Below, piece by piece: positions 43,901 through 54,968 of a DNA stretch of 64,000 bases (the stretch's first letter is position 1; each line of letters opens with the position of its first letter). The notes below the pieces were generated by a model. It made no database searches, was not told the origin of the DNA, and saw only the letters and a program-made list of their open reading frames with translations. The DNA comes from Adiantum capillus-veneris (taxonomy: Eukaryota; Streptophyta; Polypodiopsida; Polypodiales; Pteridaceae). Location: the NCBI GenBank assembly GCA_014529385.2, contig CM043942.1, forward strand, positions 5,546,501 through 5,610,500, in the 5' to 3' direction. The position numbers and the translations under genes are program-made.

Positions 43901-44764
43901 ACATCCTACATGTAGGATGTCTCCTGCTTTGTTTTGCCTGGATTTTTGCACTATGGATTCCCCTTGATGTGTTGAGTCCACAACTGTTTTTACTTTTTGA
44001 TTTGGACACCTATAAGCTGGTCAATGGATCATAAATCTATCCCGATAGCCTGTTGCTGATCTTGATCAGTCTAATCAACTCCAAATTGGACCAAAATTGA
44101 CTAGGAGGCTTGCCTCAAGCTATACAACACCTTGCTATGCCCATAGTCAGTTTCTAGCTTCAATTTCTTGCTTTAGACATACTACGCGTAGGATGTATTT
44201 TTCATCAGAATGGCTTCAAATTCAAAACACAGGCTCCCCTTGAGTTGCTGATCACTTTGGTATGCTCAAAATTAGGTTTGGAGTGCAAAATCACACAGAA
44301 GACATCCTACGCGTAGGATGTCTTTTTGGCCTGTTTGACCCCAGACTTGACCCACAGATTCCCCTTGATGTCAGCAACCCAATGGTATGCTTAGATTTTG
44401 GTTTGGATTTCAAAAGTCCCCTATTTTAGCTGTTCTTGTCTTTTTCAATCAAAAGTGCTAAAGTCTGCTTTGAACCCAATTTTCTCACCCAAATGAGATG
44501 AAACCCCTATGAGTCACCCAATATATCATGCAGATCATGCTCATGCAGCCATCATATGGTTTTGGTCTTAAAATAATGCTTTGGCACAATTTGGGTAGGA
44601 TGTGTGACAATTTCAGTCTATCTGGCCTTATTATGTTAAGATATGGTCAAATTTCCACTTTCCAGTTAAAAATAGGGTAAACCCCACCTTCTGAACACAC
44701 TAGTCAACTCAAAATCCCAAAATTCCCACCATATTAGCCTGTAGATATCCTATGCGTAGGATGT
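43901..44764. repeat. Array of four dispersed 20-bp palindromes, type 2
   Basis: ACATCCTACGCGTAGGATGT or a close variant occurs at 43901-43920 (CATG centre, still a perfect palindrome), 44177-44196 (one mismatch), 44302-44321 (perfect) and 44745-44764 (two C-to-T changes in the left arm). The right flank TCTCCTG recurs after the copies at 43901 and 44745 and after the split copy at 33372. Start distances are 276, 125 and 443 bp. A half-site lies at 45666-45680 inside the LTR. The array is in the leader between primer site and gag. Confidence 0.92.
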
Positions 44765-45297
44765 CTCCTGGCTTGAAATTAAATTTTGTCCTGACAGAAA
44801 TGCTCCTGATGCTCTGCAGCTCTATCAGAAACACTCACAATAACTTTTGGACTTCCCTTCAGCTTTCAAACACACTTTTGCGTCTTTTTGCGTCTTTTAC
44901 AAACTTGTGATGAATTTACCAAGCAAGTATACATGCATGAAGTGCTCTAGATCCTGAATCATGATGTCCTACTTACTCTACTCCTACTCATCATGTGAAA
45001 TGGTGATAATGGTGTTTTGGTTGCTTTTTGGCCTCTCCGAACTCCCAATCTCTCCTCTCACCGCTTCTACCACTTCAACTCCTACTCAAGAACTCAACTA
45101 ATACCTAAAACTATCTTAGTCTACCTAAATCTACCTAAGTTGAAGGATCTAGGCCAAACACACGCTTCCTAGACTCCCTCTAAGACCTAGAGAGTCCTCC
45201 ACCCTCTGATCCTATCTAAATGAAAAACAAGACTCTTGGCAAGCCAAAAATCTCTATCCTCAAGGACTAGTCTCGGTCACCTACCTAAGGTTTTCAT
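44765..45297. other. Remainder of the B leader, no gene
   Basis: Non-coding in both strands, AT-rich, between the last palindrome and the primer-binding site. Confidence 0.5.
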
Positions 45298-45315
45298 CCC
45301 CGACAGCGGCGCCAA
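45298..45315 (-). other. Primer-binding site of element B
   Basis: On the minus strand TTGGCGCCGCTGTCGGGG follows an LTR ending CCAACA. This is the TGGCGCC-type site used by Athila and Tat-clade plant gypsy elements. Confidence 0.75.
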
Positions 45316-46271
45316 TGTTGGACGGATACGCCGCGACGGACGTAAGCACAGCGAGAACTCACCTAACAAGATTTGTCAGCTAAGGACGAAGCTCGACCCG
45401 CAGGTACGTGGAAGCAAGTATAAGGCGTCAACCTACACTCGACCGACTCCTAACTAATTCCTACAGAGGTCTCTACCCATTGTCTAAGTCACAGCCTTCA
45501 AGAGTGTATAAGAGGAAACTTCCTACAACGCTTTCTAGAGCCGAACACCCATCAAACAATCTTGAAACACCACAGAACTTGAAGGAGACCCTACTATCAC
45601 CAATAGGTCGGGCTCCCTAAGGTCTATGAACCAAAACCCCAATCCAAAACACCCGGTGCAAAATCACGTAGGATGTCTGGCTGAAATTTGCAGGTCTCTA
45701 TTTCCGAAATCTAAAGTACCTAATGTGTAGCTCTACTCAATGTGAACGCCTGGATATGCTGCAATGCAAAATCGGACAACGTATGCTCACCAAATCACCA
45801 GATGAAGCTCGTAGAAGGAGCTCGCAAAACCGGACCGTACGCATGCAATGTAGGTATCGGCGCGTGGCTCTTGTCGGGGGAAACACGCTGCACTTCTCTG
45901 CACTCGATTCCGACCACCGGTGCACACACAGCATCAAGATGAAGATCACACTCTCTCTCGTACACAATATGCTCACTCACAGACTTCAAAACTCTTCTTT
46001 TTTTTAAATGACAAAAGGTTCTTCATTAAGGTCAAAAAGTGGTATAAATACCTTACAATTCTCAAACCCTAAAGTTCTAAATCAACCATCTACTCAATCT
46101 AACTATCAAAACTGGGATACAATCTGGAAACTTCTGTAAGGCCCAATATTTACAAGGTGAAATGTCGAGTTTTCTCAATAAATGAATGATTACAATAAAT
46201 GATAATCTGCCGAGTAGTCAATTTCCGTAGCGTGTGTCCAGCTTCTAACAGAGGTGCCACGAAACTACTTG
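45316..46271 (-). repeat. 5' LTR of element B (outer end uncertain)
   Basis: In + coordinates it begins TGTTGGACGG after the primer site. A minus-strand TATA-like box (TATTTATACC) lies at about 46041-46052. The outer end near 46271 is a guess, since no second copy was found. Architecture resembles the A' LTR, but sequence similarity is weak. Confidence 0.5.
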
Positions 46272-46627
46272 CACTACTAACCCCTACTCAGTTCTAATAG
46301 TATATATGTGTGTGAGTGTATCTATGTGAGCCATTGTACGTATATATCTATGTGATGAAGAGAAAGAGAAATATAGAGAGAGAGGATTGGGTGTAGACAT
46401 ATAGGGGTATGTAGATAAGAGCTAGGTCATAATACTTACCAACCTTTCATGTAGATTTGGATGAGAAACCACCTACTAGGGAGTAGCCTAGTCATTCTTC
46501 CTTTAGTTGGTTCACGTCCCAAATGGTCTCCCATCCAAGGTGGACATTGCCTCCAATGGACCCAAATCTTGAGGCGGTAAGTCCAAGCAATGGATTTAAT
46601 AGTATCTGTAGCTAATTTTTTGGAAGA
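46272..46627. other. No gene recognised
   Basis: AT-rich with short TG- and GA-rich runs. No protein or RNA gene is visible. Confidence 0.4.
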
Positions 46628-47794
46628 ATGAGTGCATATTTCTTTTTGTTATTAACAGGCATGGCCCTCTTACACCTACGGAGGTGCCGGCCCATCTACG
46701 CAGGTTCCTCTTCCAGTGGCAGATCCAGACCTTTAGCATGCACTTTCTTTGTAAGACGAGTACCTCCATTAAATGGAGGATTGTTTGGTCACTACACTCC
46801 ACAAAATCTTGCAATCGACGGTCCTTCTCAGTAGACCATGCCATGGGGGAGCCAGGAGGGCCTCCATATGTGCAGAGCCTCGCACCGATGGCACCTCTTT
46901 CTATGGTTCCTTCTTACCGACCTACTCGGATCCCATCGCAAGGCCCCACTCCACTTCCATCATAGGGTCCTATACCATTCCATTCGACTCTTGCTTCACC
47001 CAAATGGTCGATGAACTTCTTCTGGCAGTCCTCTCAGTGCAATGACTGCCGTGAGAGGTGGAGCAATGGGGGATCTTGTTTCACCCAAATGGTCGATGAA
47101 CTTCTTCTGGCAGTCCTCTCAGTGCAATGACCGCCATGAGAGGTGGAGTGGTGGGGGATCTTGTGGCTTTTCTTGTTTTGATGGTGGATGGGAAACAGAG
47201 TCCCCTATTTTAGAGCATGCCACTCTAGACATAGAGAACAAGGACACTGAGGCCATACACACATGGGTGTTGTTATAGAGTAAAGTATGGATGTGAAGTC
47301 GACTTTGGTACATCACAAGAAAGGGCATTTCAACACCATCTTGAGATTATTACACTCAACGTATAAGAATTGATAAAAATTCAGAGACCAACAGCCTGAT
47401 TATGCATGATACATCAAGGAAGAATTTCATGCTCGATTTCCAAGGAAGCGTTTTTCAGCACAGTGGTTGGAGGGCTATATCAATTTTTCTTTTGAAAAAC
47501 AAGCAATCAAGTGTACAACATGCAACAAGAAACCACGTCAAAAATCTAGATAGAAACCATCGTGGCAACAACACGGGAGATGTGGAGTGGAAGTGGGAAA
47601 TGCAAGAGAAGGGCGAAGAAGCTAGTACAAGCTCATCCGACACTCAACAACGCGATGCTCAAGCAAAACAAACTCCCACACACTATGGTTCAAGAGGCAA
47701 AGAAACTTTCAAGGACAAATATGTAAGTTTTAAAATTTGGATTCTAAACCACTTTAGAAAATGTTTTAGTTTATTAATTTCTTTTTTCACTTAG
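46628..47794 (+). pseudogene. Degraded coding region of unknown type, with an 85-bp tandem duplication
   Basis: Short + strand frames run through 46628-47278 and 47402-47794. An 85-bp block starting TTCACCCAAATGG is repeated in tandem at 46995 and 47080. ACAAATAT|GTAAGT at 47720 and TTTTTTCACTTAG at 47796 look like a splice donor and acceptor, and the open frame goes on to 47917 (EMVKYRERHTKFDTSRWLLE). It lies upstream of the hAT tail and may be its N-terminal part, but no BED finger or core was recognised. Confidence 0.35.
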
Positions 47795-48120
47795 GAAAAT
47801 ATCACTTTGAGTCATTGACCAGAGAGATGGTCAAATATCGAGAGCGACACACAAAATTTGATACTTCACGATGGTTGTTGGAGAACCATCAGATCTCTTA
47901 TGAGGAATTTGACTAAGTAGTTGGATCTCTACTAACAGTAAATGTGAACAAATAATATTGTATTATTTATTTGTTTAATTTGGTTTTGGTTATTGTAGAG
48001 CTAGGGTGATCAAACATATGTACGTTTGGACGAGGACGAGGACGAGTACAAGGAGAAGGATGAGAACTTGGACGGATAGATAATCTTTTGTAGTCCTCTT
48101 TTACAAGTGTAAATGTGGCA
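47795..48120 (+). pseudogene. Downstream exon-like pieces of the same region
   Basis: Open from 47797 to 47917. A second acceptor-like TTATTGTAG (near 47999) leads to the acidic tail RLDEDEDEYKEKDENLDG and a stop near 48080. It fits the 3' end of a spliced gene now decayed. Confidence 0.3.
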
Positions 48121-48320
48121 CAAAAACCTCCATGATCACATGTATATTAAAACTCATTTTAAGTTTTAATCTTATTTGATTTTTTAAAAATTATTGCTCT
48201 TTTGTACTTTAAACTATCAAAGTAAGGTGTAACTTGGAATTTCAAAATCAATTTTTTTTTCCTGTACACTTTTGAAAATAAAATTGATGATTCATATGTT
48301 TTATGCAATCAAAAAATAAA

Positions 48321-48366
48321 GGTGCTCATTTGGGCCACCCAAAATTGGGTGGCCCAAATGAGCACC
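48321..48366. repeat. Perfect 22-bp inverted repeat with 2-nt loop
   Basis: GGTGCTCATTTGGGCCACCC (48321-48340) plus AA, then loop AA, then the exact complement to 48366. It would form a very stable hairpin. No other copy of the arm is seen in the window. Confidence 0.92.
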
Positions 48367-48540
48367 GTTTTTTTTGAGAAGCCATGTAGAGATAATATCC
48401 ACAGTAATATGTGCAGCAACAAGTACGATAAACTTGCAGATATATTTATCAGCGAGCATTACCACGTTCGTTGCTGACAAACCATTTCCATGCCTATTAC
48501 AGTAGTCACAAATTTTTCTCTCTCCATTTCCATTCGTTAA

Positions 48541-49147
48541 CACTAGTCCTATAAAAAATAGCCACTTTTGTGGCTTTTGGAGTCTTTTGTAAAATATTTT
48601 CCAACACTAGGTTAGTTATCTAAATAGAAAATGGTTTCATGGAATTAATACCAACACTCAATATGAGTTGATAAAAAATAGTACACATCTAAATGAAGTT
48701 CTAAAGCTGTCTTTCCATTGCCATTCTCTACAACTATTTTATACGGATGGATAATTTTTTAATATTTTCTTTTGAAAGTAAATCAAATCATTGCTAAGCA
48801 GGTCCAAACTTCTTTGAAAAATTCCTTAATAGGTATGTGATAGACGTACCAAGCTTTTTTAACCCATATACAAAGACTACCGTCACTTTTTACTTCTCAA
48901 AGTTAAGTAGTGAAGTGCAATTTTATGTAAAATTTGCTAAGTTTAAAAAAGTAAATTTTTAATTTTTGAGATTTTTATGTAAATTGTGTATTTAGAAACG
49001 TTTTTTATATCTTAAACCGATAATTAAGAAGTTTCATGAAATTTTGATGTCATATACAAAAGTTATGTTTCTGTTTCATTTACTAAAATCCTGATGGGAG
49101 CCATTTTTATGGCTTCAGCTAGTTTTGTGGCTCATTATAAGTCTAGT
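48541..49147. mobile_element. MITE-like element, 607 bp, TTAA target duplication
   Basis: The ends CACTAGTCCTATAA and, inverted, CACTAGACTTATAA match at 12 of 14, and the match goes on to GCCAC. TTAA flanks both ends (48537-48540 and 49148-49151). No ORF is inside. The CACTA end suggests En/Spm-like elements, but those duplicate 3 bp. TTAA duplication is typical of piggyBac-type elements. The superfamily is therefore open. Confidence 0.65.
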
Positions 49148-49329
49148 GTTAATTAATCCGCGATAATGTTGGAGGTTCTAGATTTTTCCTCTTATAGTGT
49201 TTGGTGTAGAGGACAAAGATTCCAACAAGCAATGGGTGTAGTTTCATATGTCGTAACAAAAACAATGTGCTCTCAAATCTTGGGAGAGAAGGATGGGAAA
49301 GTAAATTTTCATCAATGAGTTGATTATGC

Positions 49330-49575
49330 TAATAGAACTGGTATGTTTCAAGATCCATGGCATATAGATGCCATTACCAAAACAAGTGCACCTCTATGGT
49401 GGAAGGAGTATGGTGGAAGGAGTATGGTGGAGAGAAGGTGGATCTGCAACACGTACATTGCAATAAGGGATTATCAGTTGTAGCATCAAGTGGAAGCTAT
49501 GAGAGAAATTGGTTGGCATTCAACTTTATACATACCAAAAAACTTCCCAATAAACTGCTTGACCATGTTCACTAA
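49330..49575 (+). pseudogene. hAT transposase C-terminal dimerisation region
   Basis: The frame contains APLWWKEYGG and VVASSGSYERNWLAFNFIHT followed by KKLPNKLLDHVH. WW...YG, S-x-S-x-x-x-E-R-x-W and HTK are hallmarks of the hAT C-terminal dimerisation domain. A short tandem duplication (GGTGGAAGGAGTAT) near 49400 shifts the frame. The RNase H-like catalytic core is missing, so only the tail is left. Confidence 0.75.
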
Positions 49576-50140
49576 TGAACCTAATGTCATTAGAGATATG
49601 TCAAAAGTAGTGGGTGCAAATACGAGCTAGAGTTGCTTAAATACACACTTCCTTAAAGTCTCTCTGTGAACTGGTAATAATGATCCAAAGCTGAATGGTT
49701 TAGGCAGCAACGAAGCTCGGCCTCTAACATGTGATGAAAGCTGCATACTATAACTTGAAAAGAAACTTTTATTGATGTTTCACCGGCTTGGCATCCACCA
49801 TATCTATAAGATATACTTTTAAAGAATAAACATTATGTTATGCCACTACAAACTATCAAAATCATGCCATGATTGTGAACCATAAACACTGACATTATTT
49901 GTAGCCAAAAATACTATGTTATGATTGCAAACTATACACTATACAATAATTGAATGAAATTTTAAGGAAAAACAAAGCACTCACAAAGAGATACACACAC
50001 ACACACACACAGAGATGAATAGGCCAGGATTGTGAGGTACGCTCATCACAAGAATTGGTACCTATTATATATGCAAGGGGGAATGTAGAGTGTTAGAGAA
50101 TACATGTAAACACGAAGGAGCATACATGTGAACACCCTAG
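49576..50140. other. No gene recognised; contains (AC)n
   Basis: AT-rich spacer with an (AC)n run at 49994-50011. No coding signal. Confidence 0.45.
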
Positions 50141-50760
50141 CTTGTGTGAGGTACACTCAGCACAAGTCGTGGACAATGTTATAATGTTGATTAATAGTTT
50201 AATCAATCTAGTCCCTGATGAAGTGTTTGGAGCTCACAACACAACCATCAACAAACAACTTTACAATCTCAGATTCAGGCCAAACATCGTACGTATCTAC
50301 ATCCAAGACAACACCAAGTCATCTAGTGATGATTTGGTGTAGATACGCCATTGTTCATCTAGTGATGAACAATGGCATATCTACAGATTAGAAACTACAA
50401 TGGTAATTGCGTCATGCTAAAACGAAGAGGTCATAGATATGCATCTCTCCACTCTTAGGTTGACGAGCATAACCCTCATATTCCTATGTAGTAATAACAA
50501 TAATATGGCCTAATCGAGTCCATGATGACATGTGTGGAACTCACAACACAACCATTAGCGGATATCTTAACAATCTCAAATGGAGGCCAAACATCGTATG
50601 TATCAACATCCAAGACAATACCAAGATATCTAGTGATGAACAAAGTAAGTCCGAAGCACAAGGGTAATTGGTGCATCACACAAAGATAAAGAGGGCATGA
50701 AGTATGCATCTCTCCACTCCCTGTTTAACTAGCAGCACTCTTGCATTTCTATGTAGTACA
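50141..50760. repeat. Diverged tandem duplication of about 330-350 bp
   Basis: The block around 50200-50335 (CACAACACAACCAT, GCCAAACATCGTA, CATCCAAGACAA) recurs around 50530-50635 with scattered changes. The ORF at 50142-50342 lies in the first copy and resembles nothing known. Confidence 0.7.
50339..50384. repeat. 21-bp inverted repeat with TAGT loop
   Basis: GTAGATACGCCATTGTTCATC, a 4-nt loop TAGT, then its complement with one mismatch. It sits at the edge of the diverged tandem duplication. Confidence 0.88.
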
Positions 50761-51486
50761 AAGGATGATGTGTCCGGACTAAAATGAGAATCATATAGGT
50801 CACACTGAAGTGAGCAGTATAGAATCATGCCTACTGCACTCCATGAGTTGACCACTGAATTCTAACTTAGCTTTGTGGTGCGAGATAAACTATTGTACCA
50901 CATGAGTGAGAATCTAAGTTTGTTCTTAAACTCCCTGAAGTGATCCATGTGGCTACACAGCACGAGAAGAGAGACTAAACTCTACTCACTTCTCGAGTGA
51001 GTGTCGTATGGTTGCAAACCACAAAGTGGCCTATAGACTGCAAGCCAACTCTGTGGGGAGAGAGAAACTACTACACCACACGATTCTAGCACAACACATA
51101 AAAACAAGTTAGTACGCATAATCAAGTGATAAATTATACATGAATAGTGTTCTGGATGCCGATGGTTGAACTGTAGCTAAGTGAGCTCTCCTACTAGTAG
51201 TCTCTTAAGATCTCAGAATGCAAGAGGTAGTCATTGATTTTGATCCAGATCGGTGACTGTTCATTTTATGAGTATTTTCTTCGATCAAAGAATTGTTTGA
51301 TCAAAAGATATTTCGATCGAAAAAAATGCCAGTATTCGGACATTATTCGGGATTATGGAAAATAATAGCATTTTATAATACATATAATTTTTTAAAAGTG
51401 AGCGTATAAATGCAACCCAATCTGCAATCCCTATTATCACAACCACACTTATTCCAATTGGACCAACAATTCTAGAAGTTTTTGGC
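50761..51486. other. No gene recognised
   Basis: AT-rich, no protein family, no clear repeat. A short run near 51270 (TCGATCAAAG and TTTCGATCG) has weak inverted symmetry only. Confidence 0.4.
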
Positions 51487-53471
51487 ATGGTAGGATCATG
51501 CAGCAAGCACCATGGGCTCAAGTATAGTAAATTTGTGAAAAAATCAGATGAAGATCTAGATGCTCATGTACAATCATTTGAAAAGCAGTATGCTTGGGGG
51601 GTGCACTATGAAATCATCTTAATGTATAACGTGAGTGCAAAAGAACGGGCTTTAAAATGCAAAAAATTTAGCCAATTTAATAGAGATACATTAAAATAAG
51701 GGGGTTTTATATTCAATTTTGGAAAAATATCCTAAAATAAGGGGTCATTTTATTCACTCATACATGTTAAAAGAGGGGTTTTCTTAATACCCCATGAATG
51801 CACGTTATATAGGGGGGTACTGGACGATGAACCCCTCGAGGCGGTATGCACTTTTGGACGACATTAATGATGTCGTGTATAAGAAAGTGATTTTTAAAAC
51901 CACCTTAAGTGGAAAAGATTCAAAGCGATTGATAGAATATCTAGTCAACTACTTTGTGGTTATGCAAGAGATATGGTTTGATATGGACACTTACACAACC
52001 AAGTGTTGCATGTTAATCCAAAGAGTGGGAACAATACAATCTATAAATGGAATGCTAAATTTCTAGTATGTTCAAGGATTGCAAAAAAGCCTCTACACTG
52101 CACTAGCAGCTATTGACCTCGAAACGATATCATTGGAGAAGGTCATGTTGGCAGCGTAGGTGGCAGACCGTCAAGGAAGGACCATCAATGTTAGAGCTAG
52201 AAGGTTATGGCTTGATAGATATCAAACCTCTAAAGCATATACCTACCAACAACCCAAGTCTTGGAGTCTATTGTTGGGAGGAAAAAAAGTTACAAACTTG
52301 ATCTAGACTGTTGATGTCAAACCAGTACAATTGGCACCCTTGAAAATCATGTATATTTTCAAGATAAGGGAGAAGGGCTCAGTAGACGTTCCCATCCACC
52401 CCTATAGCAATTTTTATAAAATAACTTTGTTATGATGACTCTTGAACAAACAAAATACCAGGGATACTTAATCCGAGAAGCCATTATGGGAATAATACTT
52501 GAAACAGAACAGAACTTGGGGCCAAACGAGAGAGCCTATGGTAGAATGGCCAATCAATAGGGGAGTGCGGCCCAAGGTAGTCACCTCAATTATGGAAACT
52601 GGTATAGAGATGCAAAAACCACCTTTAATTGGAGAAGAACGTAAGACACTAGGACAAGAAGATGTCCACATGAGTCACACCTTCCAAGAAACTAACTTGA
52701 AGGCTTAATGGGAGAAACAACAGCTAGGAGAGTGGGTGTGGAACATCACTGTAGAGTCAAAGGAGCTGATTTTCAGAAATGGTTCAAGATATACAGCAGG
52801 GACAACACAGACCATTGAAATGGTGTGTCATCAAAGGGAAATGGACAAACCATGAAACACATGAGCGCTATTATATGACTAAATATGATGGAAATGTGTA
52901 TACAGATAAGGCCATAGGACAACCCATATTTAGGTATCCACTTAACATGGAACTAATCTAGAAACCACCTATGGATATGGAAATAAAACAACCCATATTA
53001 CGCCAGTAGCCACCACTACCAAGAAACAATGATGTGAAAGACAAGTACATGCTACTTGAAGGGAAAGTGGATGAGCATGATTTAGTACCAATCCCACCGT
53101 CTAACGAAGCAAGTTCTACATTTATGGGAATAGACGATGAGTGGTACACTCAGTCAACTCATGGACCACCAGAAATTTTTCGGGATGCAACAAAAAAGTT
53201 CACCAATGTCGAAGATACCGTTCTATTGGGTGTGCGCAACAATTTGACTCAAATTAAGGTCCCGTACTTAGCAAATGAGCTTTTTGTGAAGAGGACCTCT
53301 TTGACAATGATCTTGAACAATAGTATAGGTAAGACCTCAATAAACCAATCTAAAATTGATAGTGTCCTGGGTATCCATCGAAGGAATATAGCTACTGCAA
53401 GTTCAAGGCTGGAGAATAAAGATGAGGATGAAGTGTTTCCATTGAGTGCTTGTGAGAGACAATTTCCTTGA
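51487..53471 (+). pseudogene. Third gag relative (family of copies D and B)
   Basis: Broken frames at 51487-51699, 51794-52066, 52113-52301, 52499-52708, 52779-52961 and 53034-53471. KWCVIKGKWTNHETHERYYM near 52825 corresponds to LWCEIERKWTNHTREECYHG of copy D, with the last Cys changed to Tyr. The middle part (GKDSKRLIEYLVNYF, EIWFDMDTYTTKC) has no recognised relative. No RT or LTR is present. It is a decayed member of the same family. Confidence 0.5.
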
Positions 53472-53622
53472 GGAACCACTATCACCTATGAAACAAAATA
53501 TTTGGTGCATGCCTTTTGGACATCAAAGACCAAAATTCACCAAACAAGAAGGACATATTCAATAAGAGAATTGGAAGAAAAAGTGTCGTCAAACATCTTG
53601 TGCATCTACTCGATGACTCTCG
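53472..53622. other. No gene; spacer before the GTACCAAA array
   Basis: Non-coding, AT-rich. Confidence 0.4.
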
Positions 53623-54850
53623 GGTACCAATAACTCTTAGAATTTGTAATTTGTTTGGCAATCCTTAAGGCTGATTTGGTCAAGACAGTACCAAATCTGG
53701 TGGTCTACTATATGGAAGTGGGTGTATACAGTACCTTACAAAGGCTATATACAGTACCAATTCAATTCTATGTAGTACCAAAGCTGTCCTGCATAGAACC
53801 AAAGCCCCTGTACAGTACCAAATTTGGGGTTCAATTGTTTGCTAGTAATTTCACAGCCTATATATAGAGTACCAAATACTTTTTATAATACTTTTTCCTT
53901 CCCTAGAGACACCAAAGCCTATCTATAGAGTACCAAATCCTCTCTCAATTTTACCAAAGACTAATTGTGTAGTACCAAAGTCTTTGTGCAGTACCAAACC
54001 TACTCCCTGTATAGTACCAAAGAATTCTTGATAATCACCAAAGCATTTGCAAAGTACCAATATGATACTCTTTTGCATAGAGTTTTACTATGAGTCAGAA
54101 GTACCCAAAAAGTACCAAATCTGACTTTTTGTTATATGGAAATGGTACTCCACAGTACCAAAGGTCTTTGTGTAGTACCCAAGCCTCTATAAACTACCAA
54201 TTTGGTACTCTCCTGCATGCCAATGGCTGTACATAGTACCAAAAGCCTAATGGTAGTACCATATATGGAAAATATATCTACAGAGTACCAAAGTCTCACT
54301 TTATTTTTTCAAACCCTAATTGTGGAGTACCGAAGTCTTTGTGCAGTACCAAACCTACTCCTTGTATAGTACCAAATCATACTTGTTTATCCCCAAAGAA
54401 TTTTCAAAGTACCCATATGGGTACTCTTCTACATAGAGTTCTACTATGAGTCAGAAGCAGACAGACGGTACCAAATATGACACTTTGTTTTATGGCAATG
54501 TTCCTTCAAAGTACCAAAGGTTTTTGTATATTTCATAAGCCTCTTCAAACTACCCAATTTGGTACTCTCCTACATGCCATTGGTTGTCGTAGTACCAAAA
54601 GCCTAACTTAACAGTACCAAATATGGAAATATTATATCTATAGAATACCAAAGCCTCACTCTATTTTACCAAATCATTAAAAAAAATTAGCACCAAAATT
54701 TTTGTGCACTACCAAACCTACTCCATGTATAGTACCAAAGCATTATTGTTTATTATCAAAGCATTTGCAAAGTACCCATATTGATACTCTTCTGCATGCA
54801 TAGAGTTCTATTGCGAGTCAAAAGCAAAAGACAATACCAAATTTGACTTT
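53623..54850. repeat. GTACCAAA word array with a 355-363 bp tandem unit
   Basis: GTACCA occurs more than 20 times in about 1.2 kb, nearly all in + orientation and mostly as AGTACCAAA. Superimposed is a diverged tandem unit: the block GTACCAAACCTACTCC is at 53991 and 54346, with a changed copy at about 54709. The word is far denser than chance predicts and is not a simple microsatellite. Such arrays are known as subterminal transposase-binding repeats of DNA transposons. A transposase-like gene begins at about 54969. Confidence 0.88.
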
Positions 54851-54968
54851 TTGTTGTATGGGAATGGTCCGACACTGTACCAAGGGTCTTTGTATAGTGC
54901 CAATTTTGGCATTTTACCATTTGCATGAAGCTGGAATTTTCTAACCTTTTTTGTTCTGATGGCATAGG

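Noticed and set aside
19915-46271. A' (LTR 19915-21110) and element B as a single element split by the chromovirus
   Set aside because: Tempting because both are minus-strand with palindromic leaders. But the two LTRs do not match, an extra polypurine tract lies at 34953-34966, and a gag start plus pol tail is already present at 21122-21761.
48541-49147. MITE as a definite CACTA element
   Set aside because: The 3-bp duplication expected of CACTA elements is not present; TTAA is 4 bp and palindromic.
53623-54850. GTACCAAA array as coding repeat or microsatellite
   Set aside because: No open frame spans it and the word spacing is irregular, with a longer 355-363 bp unit; neither a protein repeat nor a simple microsatellite fits.
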